64,000 nt of DNA from Polaribacter porphyrae (GTDB lineage: Bacteria; Bacteroidota; Bacteroidia; Flavobacteriales; Flavobacteriaceae). The DNA lies in the NCBI RefSeq assembly GCF_002954685.1, contig NZ_MSCN01000001.1, forward strand, positions 1,488,309 to 1,552,308, written 5' to 3'. This document shows, one piece after another, positions 18,574 through 26,471 of the stretch. The position numbers were made by a program, and so were the translations under genes. Position 1 is the first letter of the stretch, and each line of letters begins with the position of its first letter. Under the pieces are notes generated by a model. That model did not search any database. It saw only the letters and a program-made list of their open reading frames with translations, and had not been told where the DNA came from.

Positions 18574-18774
18574 ATGAGTAAAATTTGGAAATTTTTTCAA
18601 TATGGCTATTTATTGATTGCACTTATCTGTCTTATTGAAGGTTTAATACGATTTAATTCTGACAGACAAAGAGCCTATTTGTTTATTGGCTTTTCAATTT
18701 TTATTACTTTAGTGTTTTTCTTTAAAAGACATTTTAGAAAAAAGGTTGAAAAAAGAAACCAGCAAAATAAATAG
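18574..18774 (+). CDS. Small two-helix membrane protein next to lptC
   Basis: A 66-residue protein with two hydrophobic segments (residues about 9-24 and 36-50) and a basic C-terminus (KRHFRKKVEKRNQ). It starts one base after the lptC stop and 15 bases before the CNNM-CBS gene, so it is part of the operon. No family assigned; it may support the neighbouring membrane proteins. Confidence 0.65.
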   Translation: MSKIWKFFQYGYLLIALICLIEGLIRFNSDRQRAYLFIGFSIFITLVFFFKRHFRKKVEKRNQQNK

Positions 18775-18789
18775 ATCTAAATAAACTTA

Positions 18790-20055
18790 ATGGAAATTGA
18801 TTTTATAATAATAGTTACATCAATTTTATTATCTGCATTCTTCTCTGGTATGGAAATTGCCTATGTGTCTGCCAATAAAATGCATATTGAGCTAGAAAAA
18901 AAAAGAGAAGGTTTCATTCCAAAAATCTTAACTAAAATTACTCAAAAATCTTCAAAATTTATCACTACAATGTTAGTTGGTAATAATATTTCGTTAGTAA
19001 TTTATAGTTATTACATGGGTAAATTATTAATTGATATTTTACCTTTAGAAAACTACAATGATTTTTCTATATTATTAATACAAACTTTAATTTCTACTAT
19101 TGTTATTCTAATTACTGCTGAATTTTTACCAAAAGCAATCTTTAGAATTTATGCTAATGAAGTCTTAAAGTTATTTGCTTTACCTGCTTATATTTTTTAT
19201 TTAATATTTCATTTCTTTTCAGAATTTATTACATTAATTTCTGATTTTTTCTTGCGTGTTTTCTTTAAAACTAATTCTGATGAGCAGCAAACTGAATTTA
19301 GTAAAGAAGAGTTAGGACATTACATTAGCGAACAATTAGAAACCGGTAATGATGATGATGAAATGGATTCTGAAATTCAGATTTTTCAAAATGCATTAGA
19401 ATTCCAAAACCTTAAGGCTAGAGAAGTAATGGTGCCCAGAACCGAAATAATATCAGTAGAAATTCATGAGACTGTAAATAATTTAAAGAAACTTTTCATT
19501 GAAACAGGATTATCTAAAATATTAATATATAAAACTTCTTTAGATGATGTAGTTGGTTATGTTAATGCATTTGAGTTATTTAAAAAACCAAAAACAATAA
19601 AATCAATTTTGTTGCCTTTAGAATTTGTACCAGAATCAATGATGATTAATGATATTCTAAACACTTTAATGAAAAAACGAAAAAGTGTTGCAATAGTTAT
19701 AGATGAATATGGAGGCACTTCTGGCATGATAACTGTTGAAGATATTGTTGAAGAATTGTTTGGTGAAATTGAAGACGAACATGATTCTCAGGAATTTTTA
19801 GAAGAAAAAATTTCTGATACTCAATTTAACTTTTCTGCAAGGTTAGAAGTAGATTATCTGAATGAGGAATATAATTTAGAGATTCCAAAATCTGAAGCCT
19901 ATGAAACTTTAGGCGGTTTTATTATAGAACATACAGAAAATATTCCCGAAGAAAAGGAAATCATTGAAATTGAAGGTTTTGAAGTACAAATACTTAAAAT
20001 GAGTGGTGCCAAAATAGATGAAGTTTCTTTAATAATTTCTAATGAAGAAGATTGA
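18790..20055 (+). CDS. CNNM/CBS-domain membrane protein (hemolysin family, CorC-like)
   Basis: A 421-residue protein with an N-terminal DUF21/CNNM membrane domain (four hydrophobic segments in residues about 1-150, with SAFFSGMEIAYVSAN), two CBS domains (REVMVPRTEI and VAIVIDEYGGTSGMITVEDI) and a C-terminal CorC/HlyC domain (about residues 335-415, YETLGGFIIEH). Family members take part in magnesium or other divalent-cation transport, and a relative, GldE, is linked to gliding in flavobacteria. The length and domain set fit both; I cannot separate GldE from a plain CorC-like paralogue by sequence alone. Last gene before PpiD. Confidence 0.85.
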   Translation: MEIDFIIIVTSILLSAFFSGMEIAYVSANKMHIELEKKREGFIPKILTKITQKSSKFITTMLVGNNISLVIYSYYMGKLLIDILPLENYNDFSILLIQTLISTIVILITAEFLPKAIFRIYANEVLKLFALPAYIFYLIFHFFSEFITLISDFFLRVFFKTNSDEQQTEFSKEELGHYISEQLETGNDDDEMDSEIQIFQNALEFQNLKAREVMVPRTEIISVEIHETVNNLKKLFIETGLSKILIYKTSLDDVVGYVNAFELFKKPKTIKSILLPLEFVPESMMINDILNTLMKKRKSVAIVIDEYGGTSGMITVEDIVEELFGEIEDEHDSQEFLEEKISDTQFNFSARLEVDYLNEEYNLEIPKSEAYETLGGFIIEHTENIPEEKEIIEIEGFEVQILKMSGAKIDEVSLIISNEED

Positions 20056-20120
20056 TTAAATCTATAATTCTACATTCTCAACAATACTATATAATAACCT
20101 AACATTAAGTACGTTTTGGG

Positions 20121-20152
20121 TTGCAAAATTAAAAGCAAAAATCGTATATTCG
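20121..20152 (+). promoter_or_regulatory. Promoter of the PpiD-like gene
   Basis: TTG at 20121-20123 and TATATTCG at 20145-20152 are 21 bases apart, close to the TTG-N19-20-TAnnTTTG pattern (one mismatch in the -7 box). It lies 26 bases before the ATG and suggests that the PpiD gene also has its own transcript. Confidence 0.6.
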
Positions 20153-20177
20153 CCAACTGAAATTAAATTAATGAAGT

Positions 20178-22271
20178 ATGGCAGTTTTATCAAAAATTAG
20201 AGAACGTTCAATGTTTCTAATCATAATTATTGGATTAGCACTTTTTGCATTTGTATTAGATCCTTCTACACTCGGAGATTTTTTCAATTCAAGTAAAATA
20301 AATGAAGTTGGTGAAGTAAATGGTGAGTCTATCTCTAGACAAGAATTTGCAAACGAGTTAGAAAAATACAAACAACAAGTAGGTGGTAGAGTTTCAGAAA
20401 TGCAAGCCTCTAAAACAGTTTGGGATAATATTTTAAGAAAAAAAATATACAAAAATCAATTAGAAGAAGCTGGTATTAGTATTGGTGAAGCAGATGTTTG
20501 GAATGAAATTATTAGTGCACAATTTGTACAAAATAACCCTCAATATCAAAACGAAGCAGGTTTGTTTGATGAGAATAAATTCAAACAATTTCTAGCTGAC
20601 ATAAAAGAAAATAACAAACTTTTATGGTCTCAATGGTCTAATTATATGAACCAAATAAGAGACAATTCAGAAAGAAATACCTACAATAATTTAGTTACTG
20701 CTGGTTTAGGAGCTTCTCTACAAGAAGGAGAATTTGATTATATGGTAAACAACACCAAACTAAATGCTCAATTTGTATATGTACCTTATACTTCTGTTGC
20801 AGATAGTCTAGTGAAAATTAAAAAATCTGAAATTGAAGCTTATATTAAAAAACATTCAGACGAATTTCAAGCAGAAGATTCTAGAGATATATCTTTTGTA
20901 AAGTTCGATATTGTTGCAACACCTTCTGATGAAGAAGCAATTAAAAATGATGTTGCTAGTTTAATTAAAGATTTTAAAATTGCTACAGATAACAAGTTAT
21001 TTTTATCAGAAAATGATTCAGACACTAGCTTAAATGATAACTATCAGTTTAAAAGTTCATTAAATCAAAAAGTAGCTGATAAAATTTATGAAGGTGAAAA
21101 AGGTGATGTTATTGGTCCATACAAAGACAAAGGATATTTTAAAATATCTAAAATTACAGAAGTAATTCAAATGCCAGATTCTGTAAAAGCAAGCCATATA
21201 TTAATTGCTCACATTGGTGCGCAAAGGGTTGCACCAGACGTAACAAGAACTGAAGAAAATGCTAAAAAGCTAGCAGATAGTTTATTTGATGTTATTAAAC
21301 GAAGAAGAAGCAAATTTGGTGATTTAGCAAAAGAATACTCATCAGATAAAGGTTCTGCTGAAAAAGATGGTGATTTAGATTGGTTTAATTATCAAAGAAT
21401 GACTCCTGCTTTTAGAGATTATAGTTTTTCTGGAAAAAAAGGAGACATTGATGTTGTAAAATCTCCATTTGGCTATCATATTATTAGAATAAATGAGCAA
21501 AAAAATAAACAAAAAGTAATGAAACTTGCTACTTACAGTAGAAAAATTGTGGCATCAGAAGCTACAGAAAATCAAGTTTATCAAAAAGCTCAAGAATTTG
21601 CTTTAGCAATTTCTAAAGGAAATAGTTCTTATTTTGAAATCGCTAAAGAAAAAAATTACACAACTAAACCAGCTGTTGGTTTAAAAACTTTAGATGAAAA
21701 TGTTCCTGGGTTAGGCAACCAAAGATCTATTGTAAGTTGGGCATTTAATTCAGATACAGCTGTTGGTGATTTTAAACGTTTTGATTTAGAAGGGAGTAAT
21801 GTAGTTGCTTTTGTAACTGGTGCTTCAGAAAAAGGATTAATGTCTGCATCAAAAGCTACTGGGAGAGTTAGACCTATTTTAGTGAATAAAAAGAAAGCTG
21901 CTTTAATAAAAGACAAACTTGAAGGAGATAACTTGCAAAATATTGCAAAGAAAAATGCTACTAGCGTAAAGAAATCTAATAGTATAACATTAAAAAGCCC
22001 TACACTTTCTGGTGTTGGTGTAGAACCAAAAATTGTTGGTGCAATGTTTAACGCAGAGCTTAATAAAATTTACAATGCAATTGAAGGTAATAGAGGTGTT
22101 TTTAGCTTTAAAGTTACTAAAAGAGAAACACCAACTGCTCTACCTAATTATGATGCAAATAGAAAAAGAATTGCAGATTCTAGAAAAAGGTTAACTTTTA
22201 AAATGTATGAGGCTATTAAAGAAGCTTCAGAAATTGAAGATAATAGAGCAGTTATGTATGGTGGAAACTAA
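20178..22271 (+). CDS. PpiD/SurA-like periplasmic peptidyl-prolyl isomerase
   Basis: A 697-residue membrane-anchored chaperone. An N-terminal helix (SMFLIIIIGLALFAFVLDP) anchors it in the inner membrane; a SurA_N-like chaperone segment follows (VNGESISRQEFANELEKYK), then a parvulin domain at about residues 335-440 (VKASHILIAHIG, FGDLAKEYSSDKGSAEKDGD, SPFGYHIIRI). A second, degenerate parvulin-like region follows. It assists folding of outer-membrane proteins on their way to the BAM machinery. Ends with the terminator at 22296-22333. Confidence 0.9.
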   Translation: MAVLSKIRERSMFLIIIIGLALFAFVLDPSTLGDFFNSSKINEVGEVNGESISRQEFANELEKYKQQVGGRVSEMQASKTVWDNILRKKIYKNQLEEAGISIGEADVWNEIISAQFVQNNPQYQNEAGLFDENKFKQFLADIKENNKLLWSQWSNYMNQIRDNSERNTYNNLVTAGLGASLQEGEFDYMVNNTKLNAQFVYVPYTSVADSLVKIKKSEIEAYIKKHSDEFQAEDSRDISFVKFDIVATPSDEEAIKNDVASLIKDFKIATDNKLFLSENDSDTSLNDNYQFKSSLNQKVADKIYEGEKGDVIGPYKDKGYFKISKITEVIQMPDSVKASHILIAHIGAQRVAPDVTRTEENAKKLADSLFDVIKRRRSKFGDLAKEYSSDKGSAEKDGDLDWFNYQRMTPAFRDYSFSGKKGDIDVVKSPFGYHIIRINEQKNKQKVMKLATYSRKIVASEATENQVYQKAQEFALAISKGNSSYFEIAKEKNYTTKPAVGLKTLDENVPGLGNQRSIVSWAFNSDTAVGDFKRFDLEGSNVVAFVTGASEKGLMSASKATGRVRPILVNKKKAALIKDKLEGDNLQNIAKKNATSVKKSNSITLKSPTLSGVGVEPKIVGAMFNAELNKIYNAIEGNRGVFSFKVTKRETPTALPNYDANRKRIADSRKRLTFKMYEAIKEASEIEDNRAVMYGGN

Positions 22272-22295
22272 TAAATTTCCACTTTAAACAACAAT

Positions 22296-22333
22296 AAAAA
22301 ATCCGTTCATTTTGTAAAATGAACGGATTTTTT
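22296..22333. terminator. Bidirectional terminator between the PpiD gene and rho
   Basis: A long inverted repeat (arms AAAAATCCGTTCATTT and AAATGAACGGATTTTT) with A and T tracts on both sides; it serves both converging transcripts. Confidence 0.9.
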
Positions 22334-22362
22334 ATTGACTCTACTTTCTACTTTATACTAAT

Positions 22363-24030
22363 TTAACCATTCATAGAAATTAAAAACTCATCATTATTTT
22401 TAGAAAACTTTATTCTTTCATTAATAAACTCCATGGCTTCTATTGGATTCATATCTGCAAGATATTTACGTAAAACCCACATTCTTTGTACTGTTTTATC
22501 ATCTAATAATAAATCATCACGTCTTGTAGATGATTTAATTAAATCAATAGCAGGGTAAATACGTCTGTTAGATATATTTCTATCTAATTGAAGTTCCATA
22601 TTACCTGTACCTTTAAACTCCTCAAAAATAACTTCATCCATTTTAGAACCAGTTTCTGTAAGTGCAGTTGCTATAATGGTTAAAGAACCTCCACCTTCTA
22701 TATTTCTAGCAGCTCCAAAGAAACGCTTTGGTTTATGTAATGCATTAGCATCAATACCACCAGAAAGTATTTTTCCTGAAGCAGGTGCAACTGTATTATA
22801 AGCTCTTGCTAAACGTGTAATCGAATCAAGAAGTATTACAACATCATGGCCACATTCTACCAAGCGTTTTGCTTTTTCTAAAACGATATTTGCAACTCGA
22901 ACGTGTTTATCTGCAGGCTCATCAAAAGTAGAAGCAACAACTTCTCCACGAACACTTCTTTGCATATCAGTAACCTCTTCAGGGCGTTCATCAATCAATA
23001 AAACAATTTGATATACTTCTGGATGATTATAGGCAATTGCTTTAGCAACATCTTTTAAGAGCATTGTTTTACCTGTTTTAGGTTGAGCAACAATCATGCC
23101 TCTTTGCCCTTTACCAATAGGAGAGAATAAATCAATAATTCTTGTAGATAGAGAACTCCCTTTTTCAGCTAAATTGAATTTTTCTTGAGGAAAAAGTGGA
23201 GTTAAATGTTCAAAAGAAACACGATCTCTAACAATATTAGGATTTAACCCATTAATTTTTGACACTCTAATTAAAGGGAAATATTTTTCACCTTCTTTTG
23301 GAGGACGAACATTACCTCTTACTGTATCTCCTGTTTTTAACCCAAATAGTTTTATTTGAGATTGAGATACATAAATATCATCAGGTGATGATAAATAATT
23401 ATAATCAGATGAGCGTAAAAAACCATAACCATCTTGCATCATTTCCAGAACACCTTCGCTTTCAATAATTCCATCGAACTCAAAATCTGGATCTCTATAT
23501 CTATTCCCAGACTTGTGATTTCTGTTCGAGTTATTATCCTTATTTCGGTTCTTATTATTTTGTTGATTATTATTTCTATGCTGATTTTGATTTTTCGGCT
23601 GATTATTATTCGGCTTTTTATTCTCTTTAACATCAGTTTTTACTTCAACTACTTTTTTAGTAATATCAGCTTTTGAAACATCATTTTTTGCAGTATCAGT
23701 GTTGTCTTTTTTAGAAATAACAGCTTTCTTTACAGGCTGTCTTTTTACTTCTTTTTTTTCTAAAGAAACCTCTTTTTTATTTTCTTTTTCATCAGGTTTT
23801 ACATCAGAAGACGCTTTTTTTACCACCCTTTTTCTTTTAGGTTTTTCTGTTTTTTTATCATCAGAAGGTAAAACTTTTTTAGTAGATGATGGGTTAGCAG
23901 CTTGTTTATCTAAAATTTGATAAACCAAATCTAGTTTTTTTAGCTGGCTAATTTTTGTTAACCCTATTGTTTTTGCAATCTCTTGCAATTCAGCAATTTT
24001 TTTTGCTTTTAGTTCAGAAATTTCGAACAT
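22363..24030 (-). CDS. rho: Transcription termination factor Rho
   Basis: A 555-residue Rho, the hexameric RNA helicase that releases transcripts. Order: N-terminal helix bundle (residues about 1-45, [19 protein letters not shown]), a Lys/Gln/Asn-rich stretch of about 140 residues, a cold-shock RNA-binding domain ([20 protein letters not shown]), and the RecA-like motor with Walker A ([10 protein letters not shown]), [16 protein letters not shown] and the Q/R loops ([20 protein letters not shown]). The insertion makes it longer than E. coli Rho (419 residues) and is usual in Bacteroidota. Its upstream region is shared with the divergent DUF4293 gene. Confidence 0.96.
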   Translation of the reverse strand: MFEISELKAKKIAELQEIAKTIGLTKISQLKKLDLVYQILDKQAANPSSTKKVLPSDDKKTEKPKRKRVVKKASSDVKPDEKENKKEVSLEKKEVKRQPVKKAVISKKDNTDTAKNDVSKADITKKVVEVKTDVKENKKPNNNQPKNQNQHRNNNQQNNKNRNKDNNSNRNHKSGNRYRDPDFEFDGIIESEGVLEMMQDGYGFLRSSDYNYLSSPDDIYVSQSQIKLFGLKTGDTVRGNVRPPKEGEKYFPLIRVSKINGLNPNIVRDRVSFEHLTPLFPQEKFNLAEKGSSLSTRIIDLFSPIGKGQRGMIVAQPKTGKTMLLKDVAKAIAYNHPEVYQIVLLIDERPEEVTDMQRSVRGEVVASTFDEPADKHVRVANIVLEKAKRLVECGHDVVILLDSITRLARAYNTVAPASGKILSGGIDANALHKPKRFFGAARNIEGGGSLTIIATALTETGSKMDEVIFEEFKGTGNMELQLDRNISNRRIYPAIDLIKSSTRRDDLLLDDKTVQRMWVLRKYLADMNPIEAMEFINERIKFSKNNDEFLISMNG

Positions 24031-24190
24031 TTATAATATTATTAAGTTAAATCTTAAACGGTTGGTTACTAAATAATTTTGTTAAATTAAGTGTCTTGTA
24101 TATAGTACTATACAATTAAGTGCGGTTAAATGCGTAGCAAATATATACTTTTTTTTTTAGAATGAAGTTTTCTTTTTAAAAAAGAAGTTC

Positions 24191-24198
24191 TACTTTTG
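24191..24198 (+). promoter_or_regulatory. -7 element of the DUF4293 gene promoter
   Basis: TACTTTTG, a perfect TAnnTTTG match, lies 17 bases before the GTG start at 24216 and supports that start. No clear TTG is found 19-21 bases upstream of it. Confidence 0.5.
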
Positions 24199-24215
24199 CA
24201 ATATTATAATAAAAC

Positions 24216-24647
24216 GTGATACAAAGAATACAATCTATATATTTATTTTTAGCAGCTTTAGTCTCTGGGGGTTTAATATTTGTATTTAAACTATGGGCTA
24301 CAGTTAAAGAACAGATTTATATTTTAGATTTGTTTTTAAAAGAAGTTTTAAGTTTTAAAATTATTCCTGTTTTATTTATAATATCGGCATTACTATCCTT
24401 TGTAACTATTTTCTTGTATAAGAATAGAAAGTTACAATTTGTTTTAGGCCGTTTAATAATATTGATTAATCTTTTTTTATTAGGATTATTGATTTATTTG
24501 TCGCTAACATTATCTGGAGAAACTTCAGTTTCGGAGAAAGGTATTGGGATGTTTTTACCAGTTTTAGCTATTTTGCTTATTGTTTTGGCAAACAAAGCTA
24601 TAAAAAAGGACGAAGATCTTGTAAAATCTGCTGACAGATTGAGATAA
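24216..24647 (+). CDS. DUF4293 membrane protein
   Basis: A 143-residue membrane protein with four hydrophobic segments. It begins IQRIQSIYLFLAALV, the standard opening of DUF4293 proteins in Bacteroidota, and ends in a short hydrophilic tail. The start is GTG (GTGATACAAAG), supported by the upstream -7 box. The gene is divergent from rho, an arrangement I know from other flavobacteria. The function is unknown. Confidence 0.85.
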   Translation: MIQRIQSIYLFLAALVSGGLIFVFKLWATVKEQIYILDLFLKEVLSFKIIPVLFIISALLSFVTIFLYKNRKLQFVLGRLIILINLFLLGLLIYLSLTLSGETSVSEKGIGMFLPVLAILLIVLANKAIKKDEDLVKSADRLR

Positions 24648-24674
24648 TGCTAACATTAGTATATTTAGTGCGAA

Positions 24675-24710
24675 AAAAACCGAGAAAAATTTCTCGGTTT
24701 TTATTTTTTT
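24675..24710 (+). terminator. Rho-independent terminator after the DUF4293 gene
   Basis: A 13-bp stem (AAAAACCGAGAAA / TTTCTCGGTTTTT), very short loop, then a T run. Confidence 0.9.
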
Positions 24711-24813
24711 AGGCACTTTTAAGAAGAATTATTTTTTTGTTAATTTTATAATTATTTTTTAGAGGAATTTTACCTGTTTTTTAAAGTAATGATTATCAGT
24801 AGCTTAAAATTAA

Positions 24814-24881
24814 AAAACCCCATAAATGGGGGTATAAAACCCCATAAATGGGGGTATGCAAAAAACCCCATAAATGGGTAT
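24814..24881. promoter_or_regulatory. Three tandem palindromic operator-like sites
   Basis: Three copies of CCCCATAAATGGG(GG)TAT, each preceded by AAAA, start at 24818, 24840 and 24866, so spacings are 22 and 26 bases. Each copy is itself an inverted repeat (CCCC-ATAAAT-GGGG) and copies 1 and 2 are identical over 18 bases. The third ends directly on the TTG of the promoter for the response-regulator gene. They fit binding sites for a dimeric regulator; the obvious candidate is the adjacent LuxR-type protein itself. Confidence 0.75.
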
Positions 24882-24911
24882 TGTGTAGTGTTAAATTGTA
24901 GTTTAAATTTG
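24881..24911 (+). promoter_or_regulatory. Promoter of the response-regulator gene
   Basis: TTG at 24881-24883, 20 bases, then TAAATTTG at 24904-24911: a full match to the Bacteroidota TTG-N20-TAnnTTTG promoter. The ATG follows 12 bases later, so the leader is very short. The -33 TTG abuts the third palindromic site. Confidence 0.8.
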
Positions 24912-24923
24912 TAGTGTAACAAA

Positions 24924-25589
24924 ATGAGTGAAAAGATATACGTTCATGTAGCAGACGATCATAAGATTCTTATTGAAGGAATCATTGCTGTTATAAATAC
25001 TGATGATGAAATTGAAATTAATGGCTATTCTTTAACAGGTAAAGAAGTTATAAACTTCATTAAAAATGAAGAAAATAGGGTTGATGTTTTAGTACTAGAC
25101 CTTACAATGCCAATTGTAGATGGATTTGAAGTTTTAAATTATTTTTTTGATAATGAAATAAGTCATAATACAATTGTTTTATCAAGTTATGATGATATTA
25201 AGATTGTTCAAGAAATATTAAGACTTGGTGCAAAAGGTTATATTACTAAAAATTATGCTGGAAAACACATAATTGATGGAATAAAAACAGTTGCAAAAGG
25301 TAAACAATATTTTAGCGATGACATTCAAAAAAAGATGATGAATGCATTTATTGGAAATAAACCTAGAATAGGTGATTTACCTGATAAATTTATAATAGAA
25401 AGCTTAACTGAAAGAGAAATCGAAGTTTTAAAATTAGTAACAAGAGAATATAATACAACAGAAATAGCAGAAATGCTTCACTTGAGTGTGACTACTGTTG
25501 AATCTTATAGAAAAAAGTTATTGAAAAAGTTAAAAGTAAAAAATGCAGTAGGTTTAGCAATGTACGCAGTAAAAAATAAAATAGTATAA
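24924..25589 (+). CDS. LuxR/NarL-family response regulator
   Basis: A 221-residue two-component regulator. The receiver domain (residues about 4-125) has the acidic pair D11-D12, the phospho-acceptor D59 (VLDLTMP), a Ser in the IVLSSYDD switch and the conserved Lys in KGYITK. The C-terminal helix-turn-helix (about 155-215) reads LTEREIEVLKLVTREY, TTEIAEMLHLS and TVESYRKKLLKKL, typical of the NarL/FixJ group. The cognate kinase is encoded two genes downstream. The three palindromes directly upstream suggest autoregulation. Confidence 0.93.
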   Translation: MSEKIYVHVADDHKILIEGIIAVINTDDEIEINGYSLTGKEVINFIKNEENRVDVLVLDLTMPIVDGFEVLNYFFDNEISHNTIVLSSYDDIKIVQEILRLGAKGYITKNYAGKHIIDGIKTVAKGKQYFSDDIQKKMMNAFIGNKPRIGDLPDKFIIESLTEREIEVLKLVTREYNTTEIAEMLHLSVTTVESYRKKLLKKLKVKNAVGLAMYAVKNKIV

Positions 25590-25732
25590 AATCCCCCGAT
25601 TTTATTATAGACAGGTCTTTAGCTATTTTCATGGTTAATCCCTAAAAGGCTTGATTATTATTCCCCAAGACTATTTTTTATTGTGTCATTGTAAGACCTA
25701 CTTTTTTTATAAACAGAACAAATATTATAACC

Positions 25733-26422
25733 ATGAAAACAAACAAATTTTTAGTACTACTAATAGCTGTATCATTTGTATTTACAGCTTGTTCAAATGA
25801 AGAAAATACGATTGCAGAAAACCCTAACAAAAATCTACTAAAAACTTTTAAAGTTAAAAGAGATGCTACAGGAGCATATTCTGTAGATTTAAATGTAAAT
25901 GATAACACTAAAGTTGATAAAGTAATAAACACTTCTAACAATTTAAGTGAATTTTATTTATATTCGTCAGAGAATCAGACACAAAGTAATGTTTCTGAAA
26001 ATTTATTAATTGATAATAATGAGTTAAAGGTAAGTTTCATTCAGGCAGATAATAATAAAGTTAGTAATGTTACAATACTAGATGATGATATTTCTTTCTT
26101 AAGTAAAAGTTCTGATAATGAAAAATTAGCTTCTTATGAAATTTCTTCTACTGAAGATGGGAATTATGAATTAAACTTTGATGTTAATAATAATGTAGAT
26201 GTATCTTTTGTTTTTAATGATGATACAAATACTTATGAGATTCATTTAGAAAGTGGAAAAGGTGGAGAAACAAATTTTTCTCGTGTATTAGAAAAAGAAG
26301 ATAGTTTACTAAAATTAGATTTTGTTAATCATGTAGATAATGCTAATGCAAAATCATCTGAATCTGAAATGATGTTAATCAGAAAACCTAAAGTTATCAT
26401 TGATGATGGTGATGCTTTCTAA
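25733..26422 (+). CDS. Lipoprotein encoded between response regulator and kinase
   Basis: A 229-residue lipoprotein with lipobox FTAC (Cys at about residue 20). The mature part is acidic and rich in Asn, Asp, Ser and Thr, with predicted beta strands (YSVDLNVNDNTKVDKVI, YELNFDVNNNVDVSFVF). No known domain recognised. It lies 143 bases after the regulator and 49 before the kinase on the same strand, so it may be a target or an envelope accessory of the system. The long gap suggests its own promoter. Confidence 0.7.
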   Translation: MKTNKFLVLLIAVSFVFTACSNEENTIAENPNKNLLKTFKVKRDATGAYSVDLNVNDNTKVDKVINTSNNLSEFYLYSSENQTQSNVSENLLIDNNELKVSFIQADNNKVSNVTILDDDISFLSKSSDNEKLASYEISSTEDGNYELNFDVNNNVDVSFVFNDDTNTYEIHLESGKGGETNFSRVLEKEDSLLKLDFVNHVDNANAKSSESEMMLIRKPKVIIDDGDAF

Positions 26423-26471
26423 AAAATATATAAAATTGTTATAGATTAAGGAATTATTTAAATAGAATTTT

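Noticed and set aside
23434..23676. Plus-strand open frame opposite rho, and a second one at 23699-23920
   Set aside because: They are Ile/Leu/Phe-rich shadows of the low-complexity Lys/Asn-rich insertion of Rho, with no motif.
24814..24881. Short repeat array considered as CRISPR
   Set aside because: Only three copies, each itself palindromic, with spacers of a few bases; no cas genes. A regulatory operator fits better.
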